A DNA stretch of 64,000 nt. It comes from Paramacrobiotus metropolitanus (lineage: Eukaryota > Tardigrada > Eutardigrada > Parachela > Macrobiotidae). The notes below the pieces were generated by a model. It had not been told where the DNA came from. It made no database searches and saw nothing but the letters and a program-made list of their open reading frames with translations. The position numbers were made by a program, and so were the translations under genes. This document shows, piece by piece, positions 47,001 through 57,800 of the stretch. The stretch covers positions 62,001-126,000 of the forward strand of contig NW_026570397.1 in the NCBI RefSeq assembly GCF_019649055.1, given 5' to 3'. Positions within the stretch are counted from its first letter, which is position 1, and each line of letters begins with the position of its first letter.

Positions 47001-47324
47001 CAGGGACTTTTTTAGAGCACAGCCCCCAGTGCCCGGGGGTTTTTAAATAAACCGTAATTTTTCTGATTGCAGATTCAGAATCAGCGCTATCGATTTAGTT
47101 AGAACAAGTCAAGAAACCACAAAAAAGAGCGTTCCCCCAAGAGCGCCATTGCGACCGCTCGGGGAGGCAGTCGCATGTGGGGCGCTAGACCCCTCAGGGG
47201 CGACACTTCCGATTTCAAGGGGGGATAGTTTTTTTAGATTAAAAAAATTCGCTGATTCCGAATCTGAAGTCGGTTTATTCAAAAACCCCCGGGCACTGGG
47301 GGCTGTGCTCTAAAAGAGACCCTG
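47001..47324. mobile_element. hAT-type MITE, 324 bp
   Basis: Terminal inverted repeats of about 60 bp start CAGGGACTTTTTTAGAGCAC on the left; the right end read on the minus strand is CAGGGTCTCTTTTAGAGCAC. Both run on through a GCCCCCAGTGCCCGGGGGTT block. The flanks carry a perfect 8-bp duplication GAGCTGTC (46,993-47,000 and 47,325-47,332). CAGGG termini with 8-bp duplications are diagnostic of hAT elements. There is no coding capacity. Confidence 0.9.
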
Positions 47325-47332
47325 GAGCTGTC

Positions 47333-48048
47333 TGACTGCAGCAGCATATAGCAAAGCCACTGCACTACGGCTGATACCGAGGATGAAATTTCTGATAAGA
47401 TGTGGACCGTATGAGAAAAGTACCTGTGTGACCGGCAAAAATATCCCCCCATTCCCCCCGGACATTGGTCCTCCCTGCCACCATCGTCAAAACAAAAATT
47501 CTTCGGCGAGAGTGGTGACATGGGGGACCTACCACAGAAAGCTGATTTTTGGGTCAATCCTTGACCTTTGAAAAACCGCCACCAGCTATACCATAGCGTT
47601 ACCAATGAAAAACAACTGTGATAAACGGTGACCCAATGGACATTATTGCTACAGTAAAAGCTATCTATAAAATGCACGCACGGTTCTACCGGTTTTGTAT
47701 GCTATGACGGGGTGTGTTTTATAAAGAACAACTGCCCACAGGGGCAATGTTGTATTTAGGGGGCAGAGGCAGTCGTGTTAATGGGGGGCGGGGTTGCCAT
47801 AATCTTTTCATTGCTATGACAGTTAACATGACATTAAAGCACAATAAATACAATGCAAATAAAATTTCTGGACGAAATTAACTTGTTACCAACTGCTTTT
47901 TTTGAAAAAATGATCGAAAGCAATCGTTGTTTACTAATTTTAACTCCTTCAAACGTTAACGTTGGTCGTTATTATCTGACTGCATCAAAGTATATCCGGC
48001 TTACGGTATGTACCGACAGTACCGTAACTGCGAGGAGCCGGAGCTGAA
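47333..48048. other. intergenic, no gene recognised
   Basis: Short open frames only. Runs of C (CCCCCCATTCCCCCC near 47,445) and G (near 47,785) are the only notable composition. Confidence 0.4.
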
Positions 48049-48430
48049 TGTTATGACGTGTACTGGCGTCCCTTAGTACACATCGGTACTACTTTACTAC
48101 TTCTACCCTTACAACTAAGGCCTAGGCTTTACTACAACTTCTACGCGAGTCATGACCGCGACTCCGAGTATCGACTTCTCAGAAATCCCCAGCAGAGAAC
48201 TTTGACCGCGACTTGCCATTTCGACGTGACCGCGCTTCGATGACGTAGTTCAACCTATTGTTCTAGTGTATTAGTCGACCCCATGTTCTCATTAGTCCAC
48301 GTGTAGTGATGCAGCGGTGTGATTAGTCCACGTGTCCTCAGATGTCTCTTATTGGCTAGAGTTTAGATCCCTATTGTTCTCAGACCCGTACCTGCGCGTA
48401 CGAAGAGCCAGCACTTGCGGTGCCCAGGGC

Positions 48431-48438
48431 TATATAAG
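48431..48438 (+). promoter_or_regulatory. TATA box of a putative retroelement LTR promoter
   Basis: TATATAAG in GGGCTATATAAGGCGCTC lies about 2.1 kb upstream of the gag ATG. It sits in a non-coding stretch (about 48,050-49,200) that has the look of an LTR or leader: short direct repeats (ATTAGTCCACGTGT twice near 48,290-48,335) and no frames. I could not identify a second LTR copy in the window, so LTR boundaries are not defined. Confidence 0.4.
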
Positions 48439-48853
48439 GCGCTCGTCGCCCACACAAATGTCAAGAGTTGTAATCCCAACAAAAGTAGAGTCTTGTTACT
48501 CGATCTGATTAACTTCAGGCTTTTGCTCTGGTCTTCTCTTTCCAAGTGAGGCTGTTCAAACTGACCTCTGGGTGACCTTTCACCTATTGTCAGGGGTCAT
48601 TCCTCTATCTCGTCGACGTGCATTATCATCTTCGGATAATCTCGTGACGTAACAGGTTACCCATTTGATCCCACTTGATTTGCCGTGACCTTTCGGTCTC
48701 ATCATCATCTTCATGCCCTGTAGCGCCAGGTTGATGGATATCTCTTATCGCTTCTGCTAACATCTAGCGTCGGACAGGTAACGTATACTTCTCCGTCGTG
48801 TGTATTTCTCGTGTTTGCAGGACCCGGACTCTTCTTCTTTTTTCCTTTCCTCT

Positions 48854-49167
48854 TCATACCAGATCAACGTAATCTTCTACCATCTTCCGTAACAGTTTGA
48901 GACAGAGTCGCTCTATCCGACTGGACGTAGTCGGACAAGTGGATACAGCACCCACTTCACTGTGTTAGGTCTTTCATTCACGTCATGGCTCTCTTTTTGT
49001 GTTTTTTTTTTCATTCACGTCATGGCGCCATGACGTGAATGAAAGACCTAACACAGTGAAGTGGGTACTGTATCCACTTGTCCGACCACGTCCGGTCGGA
49101 TAGAGCGACTCTGTCTCAAACTGTTACGGAAGATGGTAGAAGATTACGTTGATCTGGTATGAAGAGG
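48854..49167. repeat. near-perfect inverted repeat with arms of about 135 bp
   Basis: The left arm (48,854-48,988; starts CTTCATACCAGATCAACGTA) is the reverse complement of 49,028-49,167 with few mismatches. The spacer of about 40 bp contains a T-rich run and another TTCACGTCATGGC, which forms the palindrome TTCACGTCATGG/CCATGACGTGAA. Confidence 0.85.
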
Positions 49168-49604
49168 GAAAGGAAAAGATCGAACGAAAATTGGTCCAGG
49201 TCAGAGTAAGGGTATTGTAATCCCACAAAACTGACCGAGGGCCTCTTCCCTAGCCCAAGCCCCCGGGCATCTGTCTCTCATCTTTCTCTCTTCGGGTGAA
49301 ATAATCCCACTTTCTTTTCTGATCATTTGATCTGGTGTGCCCTTAAGGTACTAGTGTCCTTGAGGCACAGGGTGGCTATAGGGGACCGTACAGCATAGGC
49401 CTCCCTTGAAGCGAAAGCTGTACTAATAATTCTAAAACTTAACTGATTATCATTTGATTATTCTGTGTGGTATTCGTGGGCCGACAAGCCGCCAGTGTGT
49501 GTGAATTTGCAGCATCATTTTAACAGTGAAATTTGGTTAAAGTAACCGTACAGTAGCCGAAAAACCACAAAGGTTGGCTACGATAAATCAACGATTGGAT
49601 TTGG

Positions 49605-50515
49605 ACAACTGAAACCTTAAAGGTCAGTTGTGATCTCGTGAAACGAACGGCAATATCAGCAAGGAAACGCTGAGTGGAATTTGTAAGTAAAACGTGCGAA
49701 AATTCGCAGAGATTTAGCCGTTCTTTAAATCGAAACCTTGCAAAACATTGAACTTTCGTATCTGAGTTAGTGGAATAGCCACTACTCCACGATTTTGAAA
49801 ATTCTCGAGTTAGTGGAAAAGCCACTACTCTACGATTCTGAAAATTCTCGAGTTAGTGGAAAAGCCACTACTCTACGATTTTGAAAATTCTCGAATTTCG
49901 GTAAAATCAACAGAGCGGATATAACCGTCTCGTGTTGTGTTAACGCGGTATCACTGATAGGCGGAATTCAGCCACAGTGTGTAACTAGCGGTAAAATACA
50001 GTAAACAGCTGAAACCTGAAAGGTCAGCTGTGGTAAATTGAAACGTAACGAAAGCAAGTTGTACATGCATACTTAAGTGTATGCTGTAACAACGAAATAC
50101 GAAACCAGCGTTAAGCAGTGCTTTTCGTCTGGTGGGTTCAAACGAAACGGTTCTGTCAGTTGTCCTGTCAGCCCTTGGGTAATACAAACTGGGTGATTCG
50201 TCATCCAGTGGGAACGGTGCAATTGCTCCTACTTAATCCACTTAGTGGTACGGTATGTAGCAGTAGCACTGAAATACGAAGTGAAGCTTCTGAAACCTTA
50301 AAGGTCAGTAGCATAAACGAAATAATACAAGTAGCTTTTGCACGCGAAGGTGCGTGTGAAGCGGTAATACGAAGCAGATCGTTGCGGTGTACTTAATCCA
50401 CTTAGTGGTACGGTATCGCTGTAATCGGTCGGTGGGTAATACAAACTGGTTGTGTAATCAACCAGTTGGAACAGAGCAACTTTTGCTTACCAAAACCCGT
50501 TTAAACGGTACGGTA
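49605..50515. repeat. structured leader of the gypsy-type element
   Basis: This stretch holds many short self-complementary elements: three CTGAAACCTTAAAGGTCAG-type hairpins (49,605-49,629; 50,006-50,030; 50,287-50,311), three 43-44-bp tandem units at 49,763-49,893 each with an AGTGGAAAAGCCACT stem, a GCATACTTAAGTGTATGC palindrome (50,067-50,084), and a 25-bp direct repeat around CCACTTAGTGG (50,231-50,255 and 50,391-50,415). Confidence 0.75.
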
Positions 50516-50542
50516 CAGCCGCGGTTGCCTGAAACGAACAAA

Positions 50543-52912
50543 ATGTCGGTCGCAGACCCTGATACGAAAAAATCTCGGGCCAATCAGCAGTTTGATTCAC
50601 ACCTGGAGGAAGTAAAAGTCAGAATGGCATTAAGGCAGAGTAAGTCTCAGAACACAGCGGTTATGTCAGATAGGCATTTTAATAGTGTCACGGTAACTAG
50701 CGGTAGTTCCGGGGTAAATAAGGCTCCTCTGGTAGACCTGTCAAACGGTTCTTCCATTGGCGCACAAATTATGAATCCTTCCTCTCAGCGTATGCAGTCA
50801 GTAACTGGTTGGTCAGTGCCGGTGGTAAATCCATATAATGTGGTAAACCCGAATAATTCGGTAACTCCACAAGTGGTAATTCCACCAGTGGGAAACTCAG
50901 ATGGGCAGCTTGTAATCTCCCAAGTGAATAATTTTGGTGAAAAAGTAAATTGGTCGACAGTAACAAACGCCCGGAGTGGTGGTGTAAATGTCGGTCAGAA
51001 TATATGGCAGTCGGATGATTCAAGTTCAGGCGGTAACATTTCGTGTTCAGGATGGAATAATACGTTGTCGTCGCAATTATCAGCGGTAAGCAGTGCATTA
51101 AGTCAGAATAAAATCAGTAGTTCAGAAAGGAGCGATGTTTATACATCCGTCAATGGCACTAAACCCATTGACAAGGATGATGATTTGAATTTCGATGATT
51201 TGATATGGGGCAGACCCCAGTCGTCAGAGGAAAGTATTTTCGAGGTCAATGAAACTAATTTCGATAGTTACTCTTGGTTGAATAAGGAAGCACCGCAAAG
51301 CGGTGCTGGCGCAAGTTCAAAACCCTCTATGCGGTACGAATCGAGGCAGGTAATTTATGGTAGTCACTCCTTATTGGATGTTGATTTACCGAGAAATGAC
51401 ACAGATAAATGGTCGTCTGATTTATCACAAATTATTCAGGAAAAGGGCGCCAGCCCATTACCGACAGAATTCCCACAAGAAGTGTTTAAAGTGGTACAGA
51501 AATTGCAAACTTTGCAGTCCGAACAAGACGTGAGATCTGCAGTCACAGAAAATGCCGGTACTCTAATACGCTGTACAAGGCACTTTCCTATCCTACGACA
51601 GCAACAAACTGACTCCCAAAACGAAATAAGAAGGTTAAACGAAACATTAAGCCGTGAAAAGTATGAAAACAGCATACTGCACGGGGAATTGAACGTCGTA
51701 AAACAGAAATTTTCGGGATTGGTAGCAGATTTCAAATTAATGGATGAAAAGCTGAAAGCTGTATCAGAGAAATGTGAACTAACAGAACAAATTAATAAGA
51801 AATTAGAGCTTGATAAAAGTAACTTTTCAGAAATAATGGAAAGTTATTTGGAAATTGATTCTGAATTGAAATTCGTAACAGAACAGATGCAACAGTTAAA
51901 AGCGGAAAATGAAAAGCTGATGCAAGTGCACCAAGCAACTTTGCTTGCAGCATTCAAAGAAAATGAGCGAAATGCACGAGAAATTGAACAGTTAAATAGA
52001 AATGTAAGTAGGGCAGAGCAGGCCAGAGTATTCTTGAAGGAAAAGTTAAGTGAGGCCATTAAAGAAAATGAAAGATTGCATGAGGAATGTGTTCGGAAAG
52101 ACGGGTTTTCAAAAGAGATTCAGGACAAAGTGCAAGCAATGCACGAATACATGGGAAAGTCACAGTATATTTTCGAAGAGCTAAGTAATCGGCTTAATTA
52201 CAGCACGGTTACTGGCCAAGTGTCGTGTTTCAGTAAGGAGAAATCCTTCGAAGCAGAAAAACCTGTGAGCACGGCTAACATAATGTGTAGTCGGCCGCCG
52301 ATATCTGAAAACACCAGGCAGTCAGATGTTACGATTAATAACTGCAGTTCGCCAGGAGGCTTCAAGGCCATGAACGTAAGTAATACGTCGCAGTCAAACT
52401 CTGTAAGAACTCCATTTAATGGAAGTACCGGCGCATATCAAGTTTGCGGGGGTGAATTTTCTCCGGACGGTGGTGGTAAAGTTTGCGGGGGTGAAACTCT
52501 CCCGGTTGGCCAGTTGGGATCACCCGTTGAAAGGGAGAATGTACCTAAGCAGTACGGAGAACAACCGAATCGGTCAGTACCGGGTATTGAGACCCAGGTC
52601 AAGGAAGTAAGATTTCAAGTGAAAAATAATGAAGCAATCGAGCGGATAAATCAGCAAAGGACACAGGTCGGTCATAACGCAGCACAGCACAATAATGCAG
52701 TCGAAGACGGAAATCGTCCGAATCAGGTAAGAAGGTCACGTGATGACCATGTTTTACAGCAGGTAAATGGAACTGCAGATACTGGTGAATTTTCGGAAAT
52801 AATGAAACTGATACAGAGTGTAAATAAAAATTGTTCTGATCGTAATGAAATAATGAAATTCTGGTTCAGTACGGAAATGGCTTTTACAAGTCGAACAGTG
52901 TCGTACTTGTAA
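50543..52912 (+). CDS. gag-like ORF of the gypsy-type element, 789 aa, long coiled coil
   Basis: The ATG at 50,543 is the best start; the frame is open upstream to 50,387 but without context. The N-terminal third is Ser/Asn/Val-rich and probably disordered. Residues about 350-550 form a strong heptad-rich coiled coil (for example LKAENEKLMQVHQATLLAAF, EQLNRNVSRAEQARVFLKEK). The C-terminal part is polar and ends at the beginning of a retrotransposon-gag domain (SEIMKLIQSVNKNCSDRNEI...), where the frame stops at 52,912. The next ORF carries the rest of that domain, so a frame change is needed. Gag proteins coat the element's RNA. A coiled coil this long ahead of the gag core is unusual. Confidence 0.75.
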   Translation: MSVADPDTKKSRANQQFDSHLEEVKVRMALRQSKSQNTAVMSDRHFNSVTVTSGSSGVNKAPLVDLSNGSSIGAQIMNPSSQRMQSVTGWSVPVVNPYNVVNPNNSVTPQVVIPPVGNSDGQLVISQVNNFGEKVNWSTVTNARSGGVNVGQNIWQSDDSSSGGNISCSGWNNTLSSQLSAVSSALSQNKISSSERSDVYTSVNGTKPIDKDDDLNFDDLIWGRPQSSEESIFEVNETNFDSYSWLNKEAPQSGAGASSKPSMRYESRQVIYGSHSLLDVDLPRNDTDKWSSDLSQIIQEKGASPLPTEFPQEVFKVVQKLQTLQSEQDVRSAVTENAGTLIRCTRHFPILRQQQTDSQNEIRRLNETLSREKYENSILHGELNVVKQKFSGLVADFKLMDEKLKAVSEKCELTEQINKKLELDKSNFSEIMESYLEIDSELKFVTEQMQQLKAENEKLMQVHQATLLAAFKENERNAREIEQLNRNVSRAEQARVFLKEKLSEAIKENERLHEECVRKDGFSKEIQDKVQAMHEYMGKSQYIFEELSNRLNYSTVTGQVSCFSKEKSFEAEKPVSTANIMCSRPPISENTRQSDVTINNCSSPGGFKAMNVSNTSQSNSVRTPFNGSTGAYQVCGGEFSPDGGGKVCGGETLPVGQLGSPVERENVPKQYGEQPNRSVPGIETQVKEVRFQVKNNEAIERINQQRTQVGHNAAQHNNAVEDGNRPNQVRRSRDDHVLQQVNGTADTGEFSEIMKLIQSVNKNCSDRNEIMKFWFSTEMAFTSRTVSYL

Positions 52913-52928
52913 TGGCTGGAATGATAAT

Positions 52929-53393
52929 ATGACATGTCGCCAAGTATTAGCCGCTCTGGAAGGCAATGCAGTTGTGTGGTTCCAAAATTTGATAAGAGAT
53001 AAACCAAATGAATCTTGGGAAAATTTTTATAAGAAAGAAATTTTGGAACATTTTAATGACTCGTTCACGTCGCAAGAAATAAGGCGAGAAATGTCAGCTC
53101 GAAAATTCAGTGAAAATGACACAGTGGACAGTTACGTGGACAGTTTTATACTGTGGTTTGAAGAATTGAAATTATCACAGGAGGAGAGAGTCAGTATTTT
53201 GTTAGAGGGATTGAACCCGAACAAGCTTGACTGGTATGAAAAATTGTTTCTGAGGAAAATTGTTAATCAGCATGAGTTAATTCAAGTAATGCGTGACTTT
53301 GAGAAAGTGGAAATTAATTTGGGTCAGAGTTTTACCGTGTTCGATAATGGGCAGTTTTTAGCGATGAAAGTGGCGGTCATCACGCAGATTTAG
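52929..53393 (+). CDS. gag core domain, second ORF of the gypsy-type element
   Basis: The 154 codons contain the retrotransposon-gag signature: QVLAALEGNAVVWFQNLI, then ESWENFYKKEILEHF, a REMSARKF...TVDSYVDSFILWF block and a LLEGLNPNKLDW block. In frame, sense codons extend upstream of the ATG (C-N-G-W-N-D-N-M), so the domain begins in this frame before 52,929 and overlaps the end of the first ORF. The stop at 53,393 overlaps the protease frame, which is already open near 53,346 in the -1 phase after a GTTTTTAG run. The second junction could be a -1 gag-pol frameshift; the first falls inside a domain and looks like damage. Confidence 0.7.
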   Translation: MTCRQVLAALEGNAVVWFQNLIRDKPNESWENFYKKEILEHFNDSFTSQEIRREMSARKFSENDTVDSYVDSFILWFEELKLSQEERVSILLEGLNPNKLDWYEKLFLRKIVNQHELIQVMRDFEKVEINLGQSFTVFDNGQFLAMKVAVITQI

Positions 53394-53554
53394 AAAATGA
53401 TGTTCAGGCCAATCTAGGCAGCAGTCCTCAGGGAATTATTACTTATGAGGATCAGTCAGGAAATGATAATAATTTCGAAAATTGCGATAATGAGCAACAG
53501 GGTGAAGAAAATGATGATTATCAGGCAGATCCGAGCGCCGTTGAACCGACAGTT

Positions 53555-54604
53555 GTGGGTAATAATTACCAGGAAAATTTTCAACCGGTAATTAATGTAA
53601 ATAATTCCGATAACGAGCAACAGAATGATGGTTGGTCGTTCGAAAACCAAAACGGGTTGGCAGATCAAGAGTTTACGGAAAGAAATAATGTTCAGAATAA
53701 TATGATCGAATCGAGTTATAATACTAATTCGTTGAGGAAAGGTAAAAAGCGAAATAACGTCGCAGTAAATGTGGACTTATCTCAAGTCCAAGTTTCTAAT
53801 CTGGATATGCATAAGCCGACGATTGATGCACAAACATGGATGTGTGTGCTCAATGTTAATCACTGGCAGACCAAGGTCATGGTTGATACTGGGGCAAGTA
53901 TTTCGATAATTCCGCTCAAGTTAGCTCAAAAGATGGGTTTAGCAGTAATGCGGTGCGATGACCATATGGAAGAAATGATGGTAGATTCTGCATATGATAA
54001 TTTATGTAAAGTGGAGCCCTTATCTGCGTTAATTGCGATTCATGAATTCGGTACGATTTTTGAACACACGTGTACAGTGAGTTCCAAAGTTGATCGTGAT
54101 CATATCATTTTGGGAATGGATTTCCTTTTTGGGAAACCATTTGCCCTTGATTTTAACACTATGTCTTTGCGTCTTTGTTGCCGAGACGAGGAGCGTCATG
54201 CGTATACAAAGCGTACTAGGTATAGGTTTGATGAGATGATTAAATTTCATCACTTTAATCCCGCAGCAGCGCCATACATTTTGGAAACTCCAGCAATCCC
54301 GGCGTTATTACGTACAAGGCCTTTGGGGCTTGCACCTTATGCTGAAAATGCTGAATTTGTAACGTATGAAACAGCACATAACATTTTCGCCGACGCACCA
54401 AAAGAGTGGAGTCAGGCTGGATTGAATGATGCTAACGTAAGATGGCCGAGAGAGCCAGAATCGTTCGATTTTGATGAAGAAATTCAGAATAATAACCCGC
54501 CCATAGATTCGTATGCGATTAATGCTAATTCTGCAAAAATTCGCAAACCTATTGGAAAAACGAAAGTAAATTTGCTAATAATTTTAAACAGTCTGAAAAC
54601 GTGA
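53555..54604 (+). CDS. retropepsin-type aspartic protease ORF of the gypsy-type element
   Basis: The frame is open from about 53,346, through an acidic D/E/N-rich linker, to 54,604; the position given is the first near-start. The protease core is clear: KVMVDTGASISIIPLKLAQK has the catalytic D-T-G, and HIILGMDFLFGKPF is the usual ILG.DfL motif about 75 residues later. The rest (to 349 aa) is a proline-containing tail without a recognised domain. The polyprotein then has stops in all frames for about 260 bp before the next ORF, so this copy is either multi-ORF or slightly decayed. Confidence 0.75.
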   Translation: MGNNYQENFQPVINVNNSDNEQQNDGWSFENQNGLADQEFTERNNVQNNMIESSYNTNSLRKGKKRNNVAVNVDLSQVQVSNLDMHKPTIDAQTWMCVLNVNHWQTKVMVDTGASISIIPLKLAQKMGLAVMRCDDHMEEMMVDSAYDNLCKVEPLSALIAIHEFGTIFEHTCTVSSKVDRDHIILGMDFLFGKPFALDFNTMSLRLCCRDEERHAYTKRTRYRFDEMIKFHHFNPAAAPYILETPAIPALLRTRPLGLAPYAENAEFVTYETAHNIFADAPKEWSQAGLNDANVRWPREPESFDFDEEIQNNNPPIDSYAINANSAKIRKPIGKTKVNLLIILNSLKT

Positions 54605-54867
54605 ATCAGGGATGGACGCAAGCAAGTTTGCGGGGGTATAAGAATCAGTCTCGGTCGGATAATATTATTAGTCCTCAGTTTTCCGGAAGCAGTGGTCAAG
54701 TTTGCGGGGGTATAGCTGGTAGTTCAGCAGGAGCCCGGTAATTCAGTGACGAAACGTACAGGCAATAACGTGCGAAATTCTCAGTCTAATCAGAATACGA
54801 GTACAAAACAGCCAGTTGAGAGGAAAGTTCAAGAATTAACTGTTGGTGGTAAAACGTTGAATATATT

Positions 54868-57800
54868 TTGTCAGTAAACCAGCGTGGCAGCGGTAGCGGA
54901 AATTTTCGGAATAATATTGAAGCACAATGTAGAGGTATGCCTCAACGTGTTAAGAGAGATACTAATTTTAAAAATTGGATGACTCCGCGGGTAGATCCAA
55001 AATTTAAGGATTATATTCCCTCGTTTGATGAATTTCTTGATATTAAATTCTGGCGTGAACAGCAGAAAATTCAAAAGGATTCGAAGAGTTGGTATCATAT
55101 GTTTACCCACCCAGAAAAAGCGGATACTAAATTCATAAGAGAAGAAATTAATGATTTTACGGTACGTGATGGTGTGTTATATCGTAAAAATGACGCTAGA
55201 GCCTCTAACCCGAGACTTTTTGTCCCATTTAACTGGAGAGTGAAACTAATTCAGAGCGTACATTTTGCTATTAAGCACGATAATGTATTGCAAGGTACGA
55301 CGACTTATCGCTACTTGGTTGAAAACTTTTATTGGTTTGATATGTTGCTACAAATTGATCAAGTAGAACGAGAGTGTGAATTATGTAATCAGATGCGTCA
55401 AGGTGCAGCGTTGTCTCAGAATACCGGTAGCAATTATGGTACGCAGAGTGTTGCGGATCCGAAGTTTTCTAATAGATTCGCGCTATTAGAAGACAACACA
55501 GCCGAGTTCGTAAATGGGCAGTTTGTACCGGCTAATGATAGTCAGGACGTTTATATGGGTAAAGCGCCGATCTCAGCGGCAGATCATCGCGCTTTGGTAC
55601 AGTTAGATGCGAGCAAGTTAGCTAAAGCTAGGAAATTACCGGCAGGAGTAGCTAAGGTTGATTCGTCAAAATTTGCGAATAATAAGCAGAGAAGCGGTAA
55701 TGTGCGTAAAGAAAAATTCGCGAATAACGTAGCTGGTCAGCAAACGCAAACAGGTATGGGTACTGAAAAACAGAACGGAAATTCTGATAATGAACCGCAG
55801 AATGAGATTCCGACATTAGAGGAAACACGGCGAAACCGGCCGAAGCCGATTGCAGAATTTAATAGGATTGAATTGGTGCCACAGCATGAAGTCAGTATTC
55901 AGCCTCGGACGAAAGGAATAATTCGGGCGAAAATGAATAAGTCGGATGAGGAAATTGCAGATTGGGTAAGTAAAGGCTTAGCTGAACATGATTTCGAATA
56001 TGAAGGTAGACGAGTCGGTCAACTTTTATTGTTTGACGGTGTTATCGACGTAAGTGAAAAAGGCTTCTGCCGTATACCTGTTATGAATATGTCGGATGAA
56101 CGTATAGAATTTGATCAAAATTTTAACCTGGGAAATTTATCGCTCGTTGAAGAAGTTTATAATGTTGACTTGAAAGAATTTAAGGAAAATTATCATGATG
56201 CGGTATGTAGTGTAGCTACCACTTGTGAGTGTATGGCTATGAATATTCATAAAATGCCCGATGCTAATATAATTGACGAGGAAACAGAAGAAACCTTCAG
56301 TAAAATTAAATTTGGACATTTAGCGAATGAGGAAGATAAAGCAGATTTTAAGCGGTCAGTGTATAAGGCTAAAGGTGTGTTACCGACTAAGGATAGGCCA
56401 GTTGGCTGTTGTACTATTTATGAGCATCCGGTAAATACGGGAGATAGTCCGCCTGTGAAGTCTCCGCCGTATCGCACATCATTGGAAGACCGTAAGTGGT
56501 TAAGATCTAAAACTGAAGAGATGATTAAGGACGGAATAATCGAACCTACGAATTCTCCGTGGGGGAGTCCGATTTGTATTGTAAAAAAGAAGGATGGGTC
56601 ACGTAGGTTGACGGTTGATTTTCGTAAATTAAATACTAAATTATTGGGAAGTAGCTATCCGTTACCGAGAGTCGATGATATTTTGAACGCACTTCGAGGT
56701 GCTACAGTTTTTAGTAAAATTGATTTAAAAAGCGGTTTTTGGCAAATTAAGCTTAAGGATGAAGATAAGCAAAAAGCAACTATGGTAGGGGAAGACTTTC
56801 AGTATCAGTATGCAGTACTACCTTTCGGGATGAAAGATGCTCCAGCGGCTTTCCAGCGCGCCATGGACTTGTCACTTGTTGGTATCAAATGGAAGAATGC
56901 GTCAGTTTTTATCGACGATATTATTTGTTATAGTAAGAATAAAGCGCAGCATAAGAAAGATATTGAAGAATTACTGTTACGATTAGAAGATTGCGGCTGG
57001 ACTATTAATCCAGAGAAGTGTGAATTTTTTGTTGATAAAATTAGTTTTCTTGGTCATGTTGTTGACAAGGATGGAATTTCGTGTGATCCAGAGAAAACGG
57101 AAGCGGTACAGAAGTTCGGTCCGTTCAAGGACAGGAAAGATATGCGGTTTTTGGGTATGGTCGGTTACTACCGACAGTTTATTGACCACTTTCAGGAAAA
57201 GGCAGAACCGTTACAGCGGTTGATTCCTAAGAAAGCGCAATTTAAATGGGGTCAGGAACAGGACGGAGCAGTAAAAGCCCTAAAGAAAGCGTTAATGGAA
57301 GCCCCGATACTAGCTCGGTTTGATCTGGAAGCTAAGACGAAAATTCATGTAGATGCGAGTAGAATAGCAGTCGGTGCAGTATTGCAGCAAGAAATTAATG
57401 GTGAGTGGAAACCGGTAGCATTTTTAAGTAAGGTAATATCTGGTTCGCAGAAGAAAAATTATTTTCCGACAGAACTTGAAGCTTTTGGTTTGGTTTCGGC
57501 TTTTAAGAAATGGAAACACTATATTGGTGATAAGTACGTTGAAGTCCATACGGACCATCAAGCGTTAACATTTTTGCATAATTTAAAAGATATGGGTAGT
57601 CGTATCGGCCGATGGGCACTATATCTTCAGCAGTTTAATATTAAGCCAGAGTATGTAAAAGGCAAAGATAACGTTATAGCAGATGCATTATCGCGTAATC
57701 CGGGCGATCAGCCGGAACCGGCATCTAATGAGTCGGATGTAGAAGTTGATTATAGGGAAGGTGAACCGTTTAATAGTGATGAGAATTTGCAAAGGCAGTG

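Noticed and set aside
49763-49893. CRISPR-like array (three regularly spaced repeats with stems)
   Set aside because: The whole 43-44-bp unit is tandemly repeated with no unique spacers, in a eukaryotic retroelement leader.
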